From UBA12151 sp964600645 (GTDB taxonomy: Bacteria > Patescibacteriota > Minisyncoccia > Moranbacterales > UBA9337): 45,187 nucleotides of DNA. Positions 34,633 to 42,954 of this stretch are shown here, piece after piece; the first letter of the stretch is position 1, and each line of letters begins with the position of its first letter. The notes beneath the pieces were generated by a model, which ran no database searches, was not told the DNA's origin, and worked only from the letters and a program-made list of their open reading frames with translations. Where the stretch lies: positions 1 through 45,187 of the forward strand of contig CAZRJL010000002.1 in NCBI GenBank assembly GCA_964600645.1, given 5' to 3'. The position numbers and the translations under genes are program-made.

Positions 34633-35256
34633 TTATTGCGATTTAACGATAAATGGAACAAAAACGAAACCGGGAAATTCTTCCACATAAAAATCATTGT
34701 CCGATTTTTTTTCCACGTAACAAATACTATTATGAACAGGGATAACCATCTTCCCTCCAATTTTCAATTGCTCCTTGAGCGCTTGCGGAATTTCTTCCAC
34801 TTCGGCGGAAACCAAAATTCGATCATATGGCGCATTTTTAGAAAAACCATCAACAGCATTAATACACTGAAAATCTATAGAATATTTTTTCAGAAAATCA
34901 AATTTCCCAATATTATCTTTTCCGATTTGACACAATTCCAAGATTCTTTCCAATGCTGTAACCATCCCCTTTTCCCCAGAGATACAAGCCAAAATCGCCG
35001 TTGTCCATCCGCTTCCACTGCCTACATCCAAAATATTTTGACCTTCTGTTGGATCCAAAAGTTCCAACATAATCGCCACAGTTGTCGGTTGGGAAATTGT
35101 CTGCCCGTATCCAATCGGGAGCGGAATATCCGCCTCTGCCTCACCCACCATATCCGAAGGAACAAACTCAGCCCTGTTAACCTCGGAAAACGCTCGGATA
35201 ATATTGTCCGATTTCAAAATTCCTTTCTGAATCAAATTATTTGCCAATCTGTTCAT
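34633..35256 (-). CDS. pcm: Protein-L-isoaspartate O-methyltransferase
   Basis: The 207-residue SAM-dependent enzyme repairs isoaspartyl residues. It shows the PCMT signatures PLPIGYGQTISQPTTVAIML, NILDVGSGSGWTTAILA (motif I), ALERI (post I) and GGKMVIPV. The ATG at 35256 (MNRLANNLIQ) is preferred. The gene ends 3 bp before the mltG start, so they are coupled. Confidence 0.93.
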   Translation of the reverse strand: MNRLANNLIQKGILKSDNIIRAFSEVNRAEFVPSDMVGEAEADIPLPIGYGQTISQPTTVAIMLELLDPTEGQNILDVGSGSGWTTAILACISGEKGMVTALERILELCQIGKDNIGKFDFLKKYSIDFQCINAVDGFSKNAPYDRILVSAEVEEIPQALKEQLKIGGKMVIPVHNSICYVEKKSDNDFYVEEFPGFVFVPFIVKSQ

Positions 35257-35329
35257 ATTATATAATTTCACAAAAAATGCCAACAAAAAAACACTCCTGC
35301 CAAATACTCGCTTTTTTTATTAAAAATGA

Positions 35330-35770
35330 TTATATTCCTATCACTTGAATCATCATATCTCTTTTTCTAGCGCCGTCCAGTTCCACCGCAAAAATACTTT
35401 GTTTTTCATTAAGCATTGCTTTTCCTTTTTCTATTGGGATATTCTCACTCACACCAAGCAACATCGACTTGCAATGAGAATGCCCATTGCTTCTGCCGTC
35501 CGCTTTCACATTTTTTCGAAGCTCAAAAAGGTCATGCGAATACTGATCATCTACCGGAACCAATTTGTATAAAATTCGCATAAAATCCTGCACTAGCATC
35601 GGCTCGTTATGATTAATCACCACTCCCATCGTCGTGTGCGGAGAATAAACCAGAACTTGCCCCTCGCGAATTCCGCTATGGTCGATCACCTCCTGAACCT
35701 GATCAGTGATATCTATAAACTCAATCTGATGCGTACTTTCCAATTTTATTTTTTGTTTTTGTATTTTCAT
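35330..35770 (-). CDS. YjbQ/UPF0047 family protein
   Basis: The 146-residue protein has the UPF0047 signature SPHTTMGVVINHNEPMLVQD, NGHSHCKSMLLG and IFAVELDGARKRDMMIQVIG. The conserved His and Cys form a probable active site. E. coli YjbQ has weak thiamine-phosphate synthase activity, but the natural role is unsettled. Confidence 0.92.
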   Translation of the reverse strand: MKIQKQKIKLESTHQIEFIDITDQVQEVIDHSGIREGQVLVYSPHTTMGVVINHNEPMLVQDFMRILYKLVPVDDQYSHDLFELRKNVKADGRSNGHSHCKSMLLGVSENIPIEKGKAMLNEKQSIFAVELDGARKRDMMIQVIGI

Positions 35771-35791
35771 AATTTATCTGCGAATTACGAA

Positions 35792-35828
35792 TTCGTACGC
35801 CTGTCCGCCTTTGGCGGAAATATACGAA
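35792..35828. repeat. Palindromic element with TCCGCC-TTT-GGCGGA core
   Basis: Outer TTCGTA/TACGAA arms (35792-35797 and 35823-35828) enclose TCCGCCTTTGGCGGA (35804-35818). Similar cores occur at 38069-38082 and inside the tRNA gene at 43019-43032. Confidence 0.75.
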
Positions 35829-35877
35829 CCGAAACTCAATTATTTGACTTAAAAAACATTTTTATAATTATTAAAAA

Positions 35878-37002
35878 TTACTTAAATACTCCCGCCACCG
35901 CTTTCATAGCTCTTTTGTCGAGTGCTAATGGTATTATTTTACCACTGTTTGGTTTTTTTACCAAAGCTGCCAGCGCTTTGGCGGCTTTGACCTTGTGATT
36001 ATCGGTAATATTTTTCACTCGCGCATCAAACGCTCCGCGAAAAATTCCCGGAAAAGCCAGCACGTTATTGATTTGATTCGGATAATCGGATCTTCCTGTT
36101 GCAATAATATAAGCTCCGCCTTTTTTTGCCTCCTCAGGCATAATTTCCGGAATAGGATTACTCATCGCAAAGACAATCGCCTTCTTATTCATTCTAGAAA
36201 TATCCGCGTGTTTCAAAATGTTCGGGGCGCTCACGCCGATAAAAACATCCGCTCCGGAAAGCGCATCCCGCACCGTCCCTTGAATATTTTCCGGATTGGT
36301 TATTTTAGCAATTTCCATTTTCGCATCATTAAGTCCCCCCGGACGCTCTTTGAAAATTATTCCCTGACTATCGATCATCAAAATATTTTTCGCGCCGCAT
36401 TTGACAAGCAATTTCATTATTGCCGTTCCCGCCGCACCCGCTCCGGAAATCACAATTTTAATTTTTTTGATATTTTTCCCGACTACCTTGAGAGCATTAA
36501 TAAGTCCCGCCAAAACCACAATTGCCGTTCCATGCTGGTCATCGTGAAAAACCGGAATATTCAATTCTTTTTTCAGTCTTTCTTCAATTTCAAAACATCG
36601 CGGCGCGCTGATATCTTCTAAATTTATTCCTCCAAAAGTCAGTGCAATCGCTTTCACGGTCTTGATTATTTCTTCCGTATCTTGCGTATCCAAAACTATC
36701 GGAAATGCATCCACGCCGCCCAGTTCCTTGAAAAGCAAAGCCTTGCCCTCCATCACCGGCAACGCTCCAATCGCCCCCAAATTTCCCAGTCCCAAAACCG
36801 CCGACCCATCGGAAACCACCGCCACGGTATTTTTGCGGATTGTATATTCAAAAGCCAACTTTTTATTTTTCGCCACCGCTTTGGAAACCTCCGCTACTCC
36901 GGGAGTATACAAAACCGCCAGATTTTCCTTGGTCAATTTAAGTTTCGAACAAACCTCAACCTTTCCCCCGATTTTTTTTGAGAGTTGAATTGATTTATGC
37001 AT
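35878..37002 (-). CDS. Malic enzyme (malate dehydrogenase, decarboxylating)
   Basis: The 374-residue protein oxidises malate to pyruvate with CO2 release. It has VLYTPGVAEVSKAVA, VAVVSDGSAVLGLGNLGAIG, PVMEGKALLFKELGGVDAFP, FHDDQHGTAIVVLAGL (metal-binding Asp pair) and the Rossmann motif IVISGAGAAGTAIMKLL. It is the short bacterial type without the phosphotransacetylase-like domain. With few central carbon genes near, it may supply pyruvate and NAD(P)H, the latter for the thioredoxin reductase next to it; that link is inference. Confidence 0.93.
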   Translation of the reverse strand: MHKSIQLSKKIGGKVEVCSKLKLTKENLAVLYTPGVAEVSKAVAKNKKLAFEYTIRKNTVAVVSDGSAVLGLGNLGAIGALPVMEGKALLFKELGGVDAFPIVLDTQDTEEIIKTVKAIALTFGGINLEDISAPRCFEIEERLKKELNIPVFHDDQHGTAIVVLAGLINALKVVGKNIKKIKIVISGAGAAGTAIMKLLVKCGAKNILMIDSQGIIFKERPGGLNDAKMEIAKITNPENIQGTVRDALSGADVFIGVSAPNILKHADISRMNKKAIVFAMSNPIPEIMPEEAKKGGAYIIATGRSDYPNQINNVLAFPGIFRGAFDARVKNITDNHKVKAAKALAALVKKPNSGKIIPLALDKRAMKAVAGVFK

Positions 37003-37046
37003 AAAATTCCCACCAGACACGTAAGATAAATACGTCTTACGCGTCT

Positions 37047-37976
37047 TTATTTTTTATTGATTTTTAATTTCTTATATACGCTTCCTGCCGCTACTGCGCC
37101 TTCGGCGACGGCAGTAATAATTTGGCGGAATTTGTTTGATCCGGTCGTCACATCGCCGGCGGCAAAAACATTTTCCACATTTGTTGCCTGTGTTTGGTCA
37201 ACGATAATATAGCTTTGCTCATCCAGGGCTACGTTCAGGCCTTGCGCGATCGCCACTCCGGGTGTGGTTCCTACTTCAATGAAAACTCCCTGCACGGACA
37301 ACTCCTTTTCTACTCCATCAATATCCAGTACAATTCCGGAAACCTTCGCATCTCCTTTGATTTCTTTTACGCCGCTCATTTTTATCTTTTCTATTTTTCC
37401 GCTTTTTTCAATTTGTTCGTCCCAAGAAGGCTCCCAATTATATGCGTCGCGATAAACCAAATAAACTTTATTGGAAAATTCAATCAAATGGATCGCCGCT
37501 GTTGCCGCCGCATCTCCCCCGCCAATTACAATCACGTCTTTTTCTCGAAAAAACATCGCGTCACAAGTCGCGCAATATGACACTCCTTTTCCGACAAATT
37601 TGTCCTCTCCGGGAACATTCATTTTTCGCGCCTTCATTCCCAATGCCAAAATCAAACCCTTTGCAGAATATTTCTCCGCTCCGACAGAAACCTCGAAACC
37701 TTCTTCATTTTTCGAAACCGAAGAAACATCCGCCTGAACAATTTTCACTCCCAGATGACGCGCGTGATGCTCGAATTTTTCCATCAAAGTTTTTCCGGGA
37801 ATGGAAACCTCTCCCGCCCAATTCTCAATTTCCGAAGCCTCCACGACTTGCCCGCCAATTTCATTACCGATAATAATATGATCCAGTTTATACCTCGAAG
37901 CATAAATCGAAGCCCCCAGCCCCGCCGGCCCCGCACCAATAATAATCAAATCATAAATTTTCTTTTCATTTTCCAT
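37047..37976 (-). CDS. trxB: Thioredoxin reductase
   Basis: The 309-residue flavoprotein has the FAD motif IIGAGPAGLGASIYASRY, the redox CATCDAMFF, the NADPH motif VIVIGGGDAAATAAIHLIEF and C-terminal NVFAAGDVTTGSNKFRQIIT. It reduces TrxA, encoded 2 kb away. The EVGTTPG segment is typical. It is just upstream of malic enzyme (27 bp to its start), on the same strand. Confidence 0.95.
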   Translation of the reverse strand: MENEKKIYDLIIIGAGPAGLGASIYASRYKLDHIIIGNEIGGQVVEASEIENWAGEVSIPGKTLMEKFEHHARHLGVKIVQADVSSVSKNEEGFEVSVGAEKYSAKGLILALGMKARKMNVPGEDKFVGKGVSYCATCDAMFFREKDVIVIGGGDAAATAAIHLIEFSNKVYLVYRDAYNWEPSWDEQIEKSGKIEKIKMSGVKEIKGDAKVSGIVLDIDGVEKELSVQGVFIEVGTTPGVAIAQGLNVALDEQSYIIVDQTQATNVENVFAAGDVTTGSNKFRQIITAVAEGAVAAGSVYKKLKINKK

Positions 37977-38156
37977 AGTTCTGTTTTTTAACTTTTTAAT
38001 ACATTACCCAATAATACTAACATTTCAGAAGCAAAATTCCAAATAAAAAAACAAACGCATTATGTCCGTCCGCCTTTAGCGAAATATGTTTAATAATATG
38101 TTTATGAAAATTTTTAGAAATTTTCCCAAACAGTCCGGTTACGATCCTCCGTTCTC

Positions 38157-38183
38157 TTGACTTTTCAACGAATTTAACATAAT
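38157..38183 (+). promoter_or_regulatory. Possible promoter of the P-loop kinase gene
   Basis: TTGACT (38157-38162) and CATAAT (38178-38183) are 15 bp apart, a little short; a TAATCT shifted by two gives 17 bp. It lies about 50 bp before the start. Confidence 0.4.
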
Positions 38184-38237
38184 CTTAAAAATCAATTGAA
38201 GTTCTTTTGCTAAAAACAAACCGGCGAGGTGCTAGTT

Positions 38238-38762
38238 ATGAAGATACTGATTTGCGGCATCGGAATCGTCGGGAAAAGCAGTTTCCGACGGAGGCTATAC
38301 TCATTTCTTTCGAATTTGTGTCGCGTCAACCATTATGATGCTGACAAATTTAATGAGGCAAGATGTGCAGAAGATAGAAACTGCACATTGACAAAAGCCG
38401 ACATTCTTATTATCGAAGATGTACATGGAACGGATAATGAGGCAATTTTTCCACTTTCCGACTATGATATAATTTTTTATATTAAGGCTGGCGCTTTTTC
38501 CCACGTCCTTTTTCATTTTTCTAGAATGTGGCAATGGTTTCGATCAGGAAAATTCGCATGGGATCGAAACATAGAAAAATGGAAGGGCACAGGAAAATCC
38601 TATGATCTCTCTAATGCCATCCCGATTTTTCAAGAATTCTTTCGAGACATGAAAAATCAAAAAAAATGGCTCCGAGAAGATTTGGACACCCTAAAAGAAC
38701 ACAAGCACCAAATCATTCTGTCCAGATGGAGTCTCAATGGACCAAAATGGATAATCAAATAG
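38238..38762 (+). CDS. Small P-loop nucleotide kinase-like protein
   Basis: The 174-residue protein starts at MKILICGIGIVGKSS, with a Walker A GIGIVGKS, and a Walker B-like ADILIIEDVHG. The rest (DYDIIFYIKAGAFSHVLFHF, MWQWFRSGKFAWDRN) resembles the lid-containing part of small nucleoside/adenylate-type kinases, but the substrate is not evident. GCGAGG precedes the ATG by 8 bases. It is one of two plus-strand genes and is flanked by intergenic AT-rich DNA; the stop codon lies inside a perfect hairpin terminator. Confidence 0.65.
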   Translation: MKILICGIGIVGKSSFRRRLYSFLSNLCRVNHYDADKFNEARCAEDRNCTLTKADILIIEDVHGTDNEAIFPLSDYDIIFYIKAGAFSHVLFHFSRMWQWFRSGKFAWDRNIEKWKGTGKSYDLSNAIPIFQEFFRDMKNQKKWLREDLDTLKEHKHQIILSRWSLNGPKWIIK

Positions 38763-38792
38763 TCATCGCCCAGAAAAAGGAGATGACTATTT
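38757..38792 (+). terminator. Terminator of the kinase gene
   Basis: AAATAGTCATC and GATGACTATTT, 11-bp perfect stem, followed by TT. It overlaps the stop codon and ends where the converging gene ends. Confidence 0.8.
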
Positions 38793-39788
38793 TTAATTTA
38801 ATTCTAAAATATTTTTTATTTTTTCCTTATCCCTATTCAATAATCCCAATAATCCACTTTCAGAAATAGAATGCCAAGCAAATTTTTCATCCTCCTTATC
38901 TCTAGTGGCTTCAATATATCTCATACAAAACGAGATAGATCTTTCCAAGATAGCAAATCTGATTGCATTAAATAAATATTCTTTTTCCACTTTGGTAATT
39001 TTTCTTTCTTCTTCATATCCACTAATAAGTGTTTTAAATTTTTTATTATTCCATTTTCTCCAATTATTAGAAAAACACCATCCGCGACAAGCCTGCCCCA
39101 AATCCAAAACAAGCCTTCCGTAATACGCCCTGTCAAAATCCAAAAATCCTTCTATTTCATTATCTTTCCAGATAACATGGCGCTTTCCAAGATCCTCATG
39201 AATCATTCCGGATGGCAATATTCCCGGAAAAGAAATACTGCTTAATTCTTTCTCTATTTTTAAAACAAACTTTTCTTTATTTTCAAAATTACTGATTAAA
39301 ATAAATTTCTTATTTAACAAAAAATTCTTTTTTGTTTTTTGTAAATCCCAAATGTGCTCTCGCTTATATCTAGTTTGATAATTTTCAATTAAATTATGAA
39401 AACGACCAAGACAAACTCCCAATTTTTTAATATCTGAATTATTTGGATTCAACTTTGCCCTTCCTTCTCCATATATCCTAATATATCCAAAATGCTTTTT
39501 CCATGAGATAAGAAATTCTTTATTTCTATCGCAAATAAGAGGAAAGACAGGAAAATCATTTTTTCTCAAATATTCAAGCAATTCTATCTCTGCTAATATC
39601 TCCTTTTCTGATCGCCACCGAGGACCAAAGGGAGAAAGTCTTAGGAAAAATTTTCCTTTACTACTTATTATCAAATATGCGAAATTTCCGCTCGTTTTTA
39701 CTTGATTTATTTTGACAATTTTTCCCAAATTAAAATCATTTAACAATTCCAAGATATCATGATTAGAAATAATTTGTTTTTTGAACAT
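38793..39788 (-). CDS. Aminoglycoside phosphotransferase/homoserine kinase II-like protein
   Basis: The 331-residue protein has the APH/ChoK fold: an N-lobe with FAYLIISSKGKFFLRLSP (Lys) and a C-lobe with Brenner's motif MIHEDLGKRHVIW (catalytic Asp; the usual Asn is His) and DFD-type FLDFDRAYYGRLVLDLGQAC (metal-binding Asp). Such kinases phosphorylate small hydroxylated substrates such as homoserine, choline or sugars. The N-to-H change at the metal ligand is unusual. It is convergent with the P-loop kinase gene. AT-rich composition differs slightly from the neighbours. Confidence 0.7.
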   Translation of the reverse strand: MFKKQIISNHDILELLNDFNLGKIVKINQVKTSGNFAYLIISSKGKFFLRLSPFGPRWRSEKEILAEIELLEYLRKNDFPVFPLICDRNKEFLISWKKHFGYIRIYGEGRAKLNPNNSDIKKLGVCLGRFHNLIENYQTRYKREHIWDLQKTKKNFLLNKKFILISNFENKEKFVLKIEKELSSISFPGILPSGMIHEDLGKRHVIWKDNEIEGFLDFDRAYYGRLVLDLGQACRGWCFSNNWRKWNNKKFKTLISGYEEERKITKVEKEYLFNAIRFAILERSISFCMRYIEATRDKEDEKFAWHSISESGLLGLLNRDKEKIKNILELN

Positions 39789-39849
39789 AAAATATATTTA
39801 TTTAACTGACTTCATTTATTGTTCAATTCTACACCTTCCAATCAAAAAA

Positions 39850-39880
39850 ACAAAAACCCGCATTAGAGCGGGTTTTTGTC
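39850..39880 (-). terminator. Terminator of trxA
   Basis: ACAAAAACCCG / CGGGTTTTTGT with an 8-nt loop, 28 bp after the trxA stop. Confidence 0.85.
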
Positions 39881-39907
39881 AGATATATATTCACAAAACA
39901 TTTATTT

Positions 39908-40222
39908 CTACAATAATTCCAATTCACTTTTGAGGCTATCTTTATCTTGCACGCCGACGAATTCTTTTACTACTTTTCCGTCTTTGAAGATTTTGATAGC
40001 GGGAATCGACATAATTCCGTGAGTCTGCGAGGTTTCGGGATTTTCATCCACATTCAATTTTCCCACTTTGAATTTTCCCTCAACTTCTTTCGCCAACTCC
40101 TCAATAATCGGCCCCATCATCTGACACGGTCCGCACCATGGCGCCCAAAAATCCACCAAAGTAATCTTATCACTCTCGACAACTTCCTGCTGGAAGTTTG
40201 CATCTGTAAATTCTACTGCCAT
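39908..40222 (-). CDS. trxA: Thioredoxin
   Basis: The 104-residue protein has the canonical LVDFWAPWCGPCQMMGPIIE active site, KLNVDENPETSQ and the cis-Pro segment IMSIPAIKIFKDGK. It is the cytoplasmic dithiol donor reduced by TrxB, and could also feed electrons to the membrane CcdA-like protein encoded upstream. Confidence 0.96.
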   Translation of the reverse strand: MAVEFTDANFQQEVVESDKITLVDFWAPWCGPCQMMGPIIEELAKEVEGKFKVGKLNVDENPETSQTHGIMSIPAIKIFKDGKVVKEFVGVQDKDSLKSELELL

Positions 40223-40340
40223 AAATTTTTGAATTTTATAATTTTTAATTTTTAAACAATTCTTAAGCCCAAATTTTTAAAAATTAAAAACTAAAATTTA
40301 TTTAAAAATTACAAAATTATAAATTAGAAATTAGAAATTA

Positions 40341-41432
40341 TTATAACCAACTTGCTACCAAATACACCCCTATCCCCACCATTATAACTCCGGCGACGCC
40401 ATGAAGCAAGTGTATGTTTTTTGTCCGCCATTGCTCCATTTTTCCTCCACGAAGACCGAAATACATCGCCAAAGTAATCACCACCATCGGCAACACAAAA
40501 ATCAAATTATATAAAGTCAGAAGCGAAACTGTTTTTGCCAATTCAACTCTTTCCGCCAAAAGCCCCAAAACGACAATATATGGACCACTGGTACATGGAA
40601 GCAAGAAAAGGCTCACCAAAAACCCGGCGCCGAGCGCTCCCAGCGGACTGGTTACTCTTTGAAGAATTGATTTCATCCTCGGCCGCCAACTCATCGGCAC
40701 CTCCATCAAAAAAACTTTCCCGTGCCAAAAAGCGTCTTTCAGATTCGCCAATCCGATTACAATCGCCAAAACTCCAACAACAATCGAGATTATCTTGGGC
40801 AAATCAAACGCCGTAATCACCTTATACAGACCCAGTCCCATCAAAAAATACGAAACAAAAACCGCCAGCGAAAAAAACAATCCAGACCAAAGCGCTTTTT
40901 TTCTGCCCTGCGCCCCAATCACTGTCGCTACCAAAATAATCAACACGGCAAAAGCACAAGGATTGATCGCATCCACCAGCGCCGCTCCAACAACCACCGA
41001 CAATGACAAATTATTTTCGCTTATTTTATTTTTCTCACCCGCAAATCCATTGACAAAATCGACAGCCGTCCCTTTCGAATTTTCCGTTTTTTTCTCGAAA
41101 TTTTTGATTATCAGCTCATCACCGGAAAACAATTGATCGTCAATGACAATCGCCGGAATCCCGACATTTTTATATCCTTTGTCGGAAAATATTTTCGCCA
41201 AAAGCGCTTTATTATCCTCCTTATCATAATCAAGCTTGATAATCTCATATTTTTCATAAAATCCTTTCTCCTCAAAATATTCATCCACATTCCGGCAATG
41301 CGCGCACCAAGAAGCATAAAAATACACCGCCTGCTTTTTTTCTCCACTATTATTTTGAGCGAAAGAAAAATTAGGCAATAATAAAACAAGTAAAAAAAAC
41401 GAAGCAAATATTGATTTGTAAAATGATTTCAT
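40341..41432 (-). CDS. Secreted thioredoxin-like domain fused to a CcdA/DsbD-type membrane electron carrier
   Basis: The 363-residue protein has a signal peptide (about 1-25), an extracellular thioredoxin/glutaredoxin-like domain (VYFYASWCAHCRNVDEYFEE, residues 36-55; VGIPAIVIDD cis-Pro) and a C-terminal six-helix CcdA/DsbD domain. In the latter, INPCAFAVLIIL and FLLPCTSGPYIVVL hold the two membrane cysteines. The design would pass electrons from cytoplasmic TrxA through the membrane to an extracellular CxxC partner within one chain. Order (soluble domain first) resembles a shortened DsbD. Neighbours trxA and trxB complete the path. Confidence 0.88.
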   Translation of the reverse strand: MKSFYKSIFASFFLLVLLLPNFSFAQNNSGEKKQAVYFYASWCAHCRNVDEYFEEKGFYEKYEIIKLDYDKEDNKALLAKIFSDKGYKNVGIPAIVIDDQLFSGDELIIKNFEKKTENSKGTAVDFVNGFAGEKNKISENNLSLSVVVGAALVDAINPCAFAVLIILVATVIGAQGRKKALWSGLFFSLAVFVSYFLMGLGLYKVITAFDLPKIISIVVGVLAIVIGLANLKDAFWHGKVFLMEVPMSWRPRMKSILQRVTSPLGALGAGFLVSLFLLPCTSGPYIVVLGLLAERVELAKTVSLLTLYNLIFVLPMVVITLAMYFGLRGGKMEQWRTKNIHLLHGVAGVIMVGIGVYLVASWL

Positions 41433-41445
41433 AATTTACTATAAG

Positions 41446-41560
41446 TGTCATTCCGGAATTCCGACGTTACGTCGGAGCATCCGGAATCTCGTTTAATATA
41501 ATGATAGATTATTATAGATAGAGATCCCAGATATTTTTCAGAAAAAATTCTGGGATGACA
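41446..41560. mobile_element. MITE-like element of 115 bp
   Basis: Ends are imperfect inverted repeats: TGTCATTCCGGAAT at the left and, read inward, TGTCATCCCAGAAT at the right (12 of 14 match). Inside the left end lies the palindrome TTCCGACGTTACGTCGGAG (41459-41477). No ORF. A clear target duplication is not seen. Confidence 0.6.
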
Positions 41561-41629
41561 AGTGATGAATTGTTAAAAATTTTTTGGATTTTAAATTGTA
41601 ATTTTGAGATTTGATTTTTTCATTTTGAA

Positions 41630-42328
41630 TTATTTTCCCTTTCTCCTCTCCCTTCTTTGATATTCCTCAATCGCCTCTTCAAATTCGCCTACTCCGAAAT
41701 CCGGAAAGTACTTCTGCGAAAAATACAACTGCGCTTCCGCCGTGTCCCACATCAAAAATCCTGCCGACAAATGCGGTTCGCCGCCGGTGCGAATCATATA
41801 GTCCACTGCCGGCAAATCGCACGTCATCAAATTTTCCTTGATCACCTTGCCGGTTATTTCTTCCGGCGCATATTTCTTTTCGGCAATATTTTTCACTGCC
41901 GCAGTCATATCATCATCCCCACTGTATGCCAGAAAAAAATTCAAATTGTAATTTTTGTGATTTTTGGTTTTTTCAATTCCATTTTCCAGAGTTTTGATCA
42001 ATGAAGCGGGAAAATATTCCCTCCATCTGCCGACAATATTGATCCGCGCCTCATTCTCGCGCACCTCGTCGCTGTCAATCAATTTTGTAAAATATATGTC
42101 ATAAATATCCAAAAGCGCTTTTTTTTCCAAAAGCGGACGCTTTTCCAAGTTTCCCAAAGATGAACCCCAAAAAGAAATATTTTTTATTTTCATTTCCAAT
42201 GCCTTGCGCACCAGCGCCTCGATATTTTTTGCGCCTTCTTCGTGTCCCTCCCAAGGCTTGAGATTTTTCTCTTTCGCCCATCTTCGATTTCCATCCGGAA
42301 TCACTACAATATGATTTGGCATTCCCAT
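41630..42328 (-). CDS. uppS: Undecaprenyl diphosphate synthase
   Basis: The 232-residue cis-prenyltransferase has PNHIVVIPDGNRRWAKEKNL (catalytic Asp), GRWREYFP and the C-terminal RTGGEPHLSAGFLMWDTAEA then QLYF, the cis-IPPS signature with small deviations (RTSGE..LSNFLLWQ..YAELYF in most). It makes the lipid carrier for peptidoglycan and polysaccharide. The gene stands alone; a 9-bp tandem repeat lies before it. Confidence 0.92.
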   Translation of the reverse strand: MGMPNHIVVIPDGNRRWAKEKNLKPWEGHEEGAKNIEALVRKALEMKIKNISFWGSSLGNLEKRPLLEKKALLDIYDIYFTKLIDSDEVRENEARINIVGRWREYFPASLIKTLENGIEKTKNHKNYNLNFFLAYSGDDDMTAAVKNIAEKKYAPEEITGKVIKENLMTCDLPAVDYMIRTGGEPHLSAGFLMWDTAEAQLYFSQKYFPDFGVGEFEEAIEEYQRRERRKGK

Positions 42329-42343
42329 AATAAAATTATATAA

Positions 42344-42388
42344 GTCTTATATGTCTTATGCGTCCTATTTGTCTTATTTGTCTTATTC
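42344..42388. repeat. 9-bp tandem repeat, five units
   Basis: GTCTTATAT, GTCTTATGC, GTCCTATTT, GTCTTATTT, GTCTTATTC in a row, 16 bp upstream of the uppS start, so in its promoter/leader region. Confidence 0.85.
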
Positions 42389-42438
42389 TGCCCTACTCCA
42401 TTTCCTTTCCAGCATAATATAATTTTTCAAAAAAAGAA

Positions 42439-42507
42439 AGGGAGTCCGGCTATGCCACACAGCAAAACATTGTTTGCCTTATGCAGTCATCAACCGAAGA
42501 CTCCCAA
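42439..42507 (-). terminator. Terminator of the small-protein operon
   Basis: GGGAGTC and GACTCCC enclose an inner stem (GGCAAAC / GTTTTGC), followed on the minus strand by TTTCTTTTTTT. Confidence 0.65.
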
Positions 42508-42529
42508 CTTGTCATTCCAAAATTCTTAT

Positions 42530-42566
42530 TCTGTCATTCCCGCGGAGGCGGGAATCCAGAAGAATT
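42530..42566. repeat. Dispersed palindromic repeat, TGTCATTCCCGC type
   Basis: CTGTCATTCCCGCGGAGGCG followed by GGAATCCAG is a widespread bacterial palindromic repeat whose translation gives VIPAEAGIQ. It shares the TGTCATTCC end with the MITE-like element at 41446. Confidence 0.75.
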
Positions 42567-42825
42567 ACGAATACTTCCTACTCTGCGGACAAGAACCCGC
42601 CGCCAAGATGGTAACGCACGCAGGAACCCCCTCCTCCGGGCTACAGCCAATAACATCGGCTGCGCCATCAAAATCCCCAGTGAGAGGGTTAATTCTGGCG
42701 CCATCATAGAGAGCTTCCACCAACTTCTGCCCGGCTCCATCAACAAGTGCAGGTTCTCTTAATAGAATATATTCTCTCTGTTTATCCTCATTACTTGGCC
42801 ACAACCACTTTTTACTTTTTGGCAT
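42565..42825 (-). CDS. Small protein of unknown function with strong ribosome binding site
   Basis: The 86-residue ORF starts MPKSKKWLWPSNEDKQREYI and ends beside the palindromic repeat at 42530. AAAGGAGGG lies 6 bases before the ATG. The middle part (LVDGAGQKLVEALYDGARIN) looks like a folded protein. An overlapping plus-strand ORF (42452-42709) is rejected because it contains the repeat and a terminator. It shares the strong-SD style of the two small genes at 43216-43567. Not recognised. Confidence 0.55.
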   Translation of the reverse strand: MPKSKKWLWPSNEDKQREYILLREPALVDGAGQKLVEALYDGARINPLTGDFDGAADVIGCSPEEGVPACVTILAAGSCPQSRKYS

Positions 42826-42954
42826 AAATTCCCTCCTTTAAGGAATAATTTTTAGACGAGAAATTTTTCCCGCCCGCCTTTTTATTTTCCCCACAATATC
42901 ACGCTTATTTAAATTTTTCAATACTTAATCTAAATTTTAATCAAACTTTTTCTG

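Noticed and set aside
42452..42709. Plus-strand ORF of 85 codons with a GGGAG site
   Set aside because: It runs through a terminator hairpin of the other strand and through a dispersed palindrome (translated as VIPAEAGIQ); the minus-strand ORF with a better ribosome site fits better.
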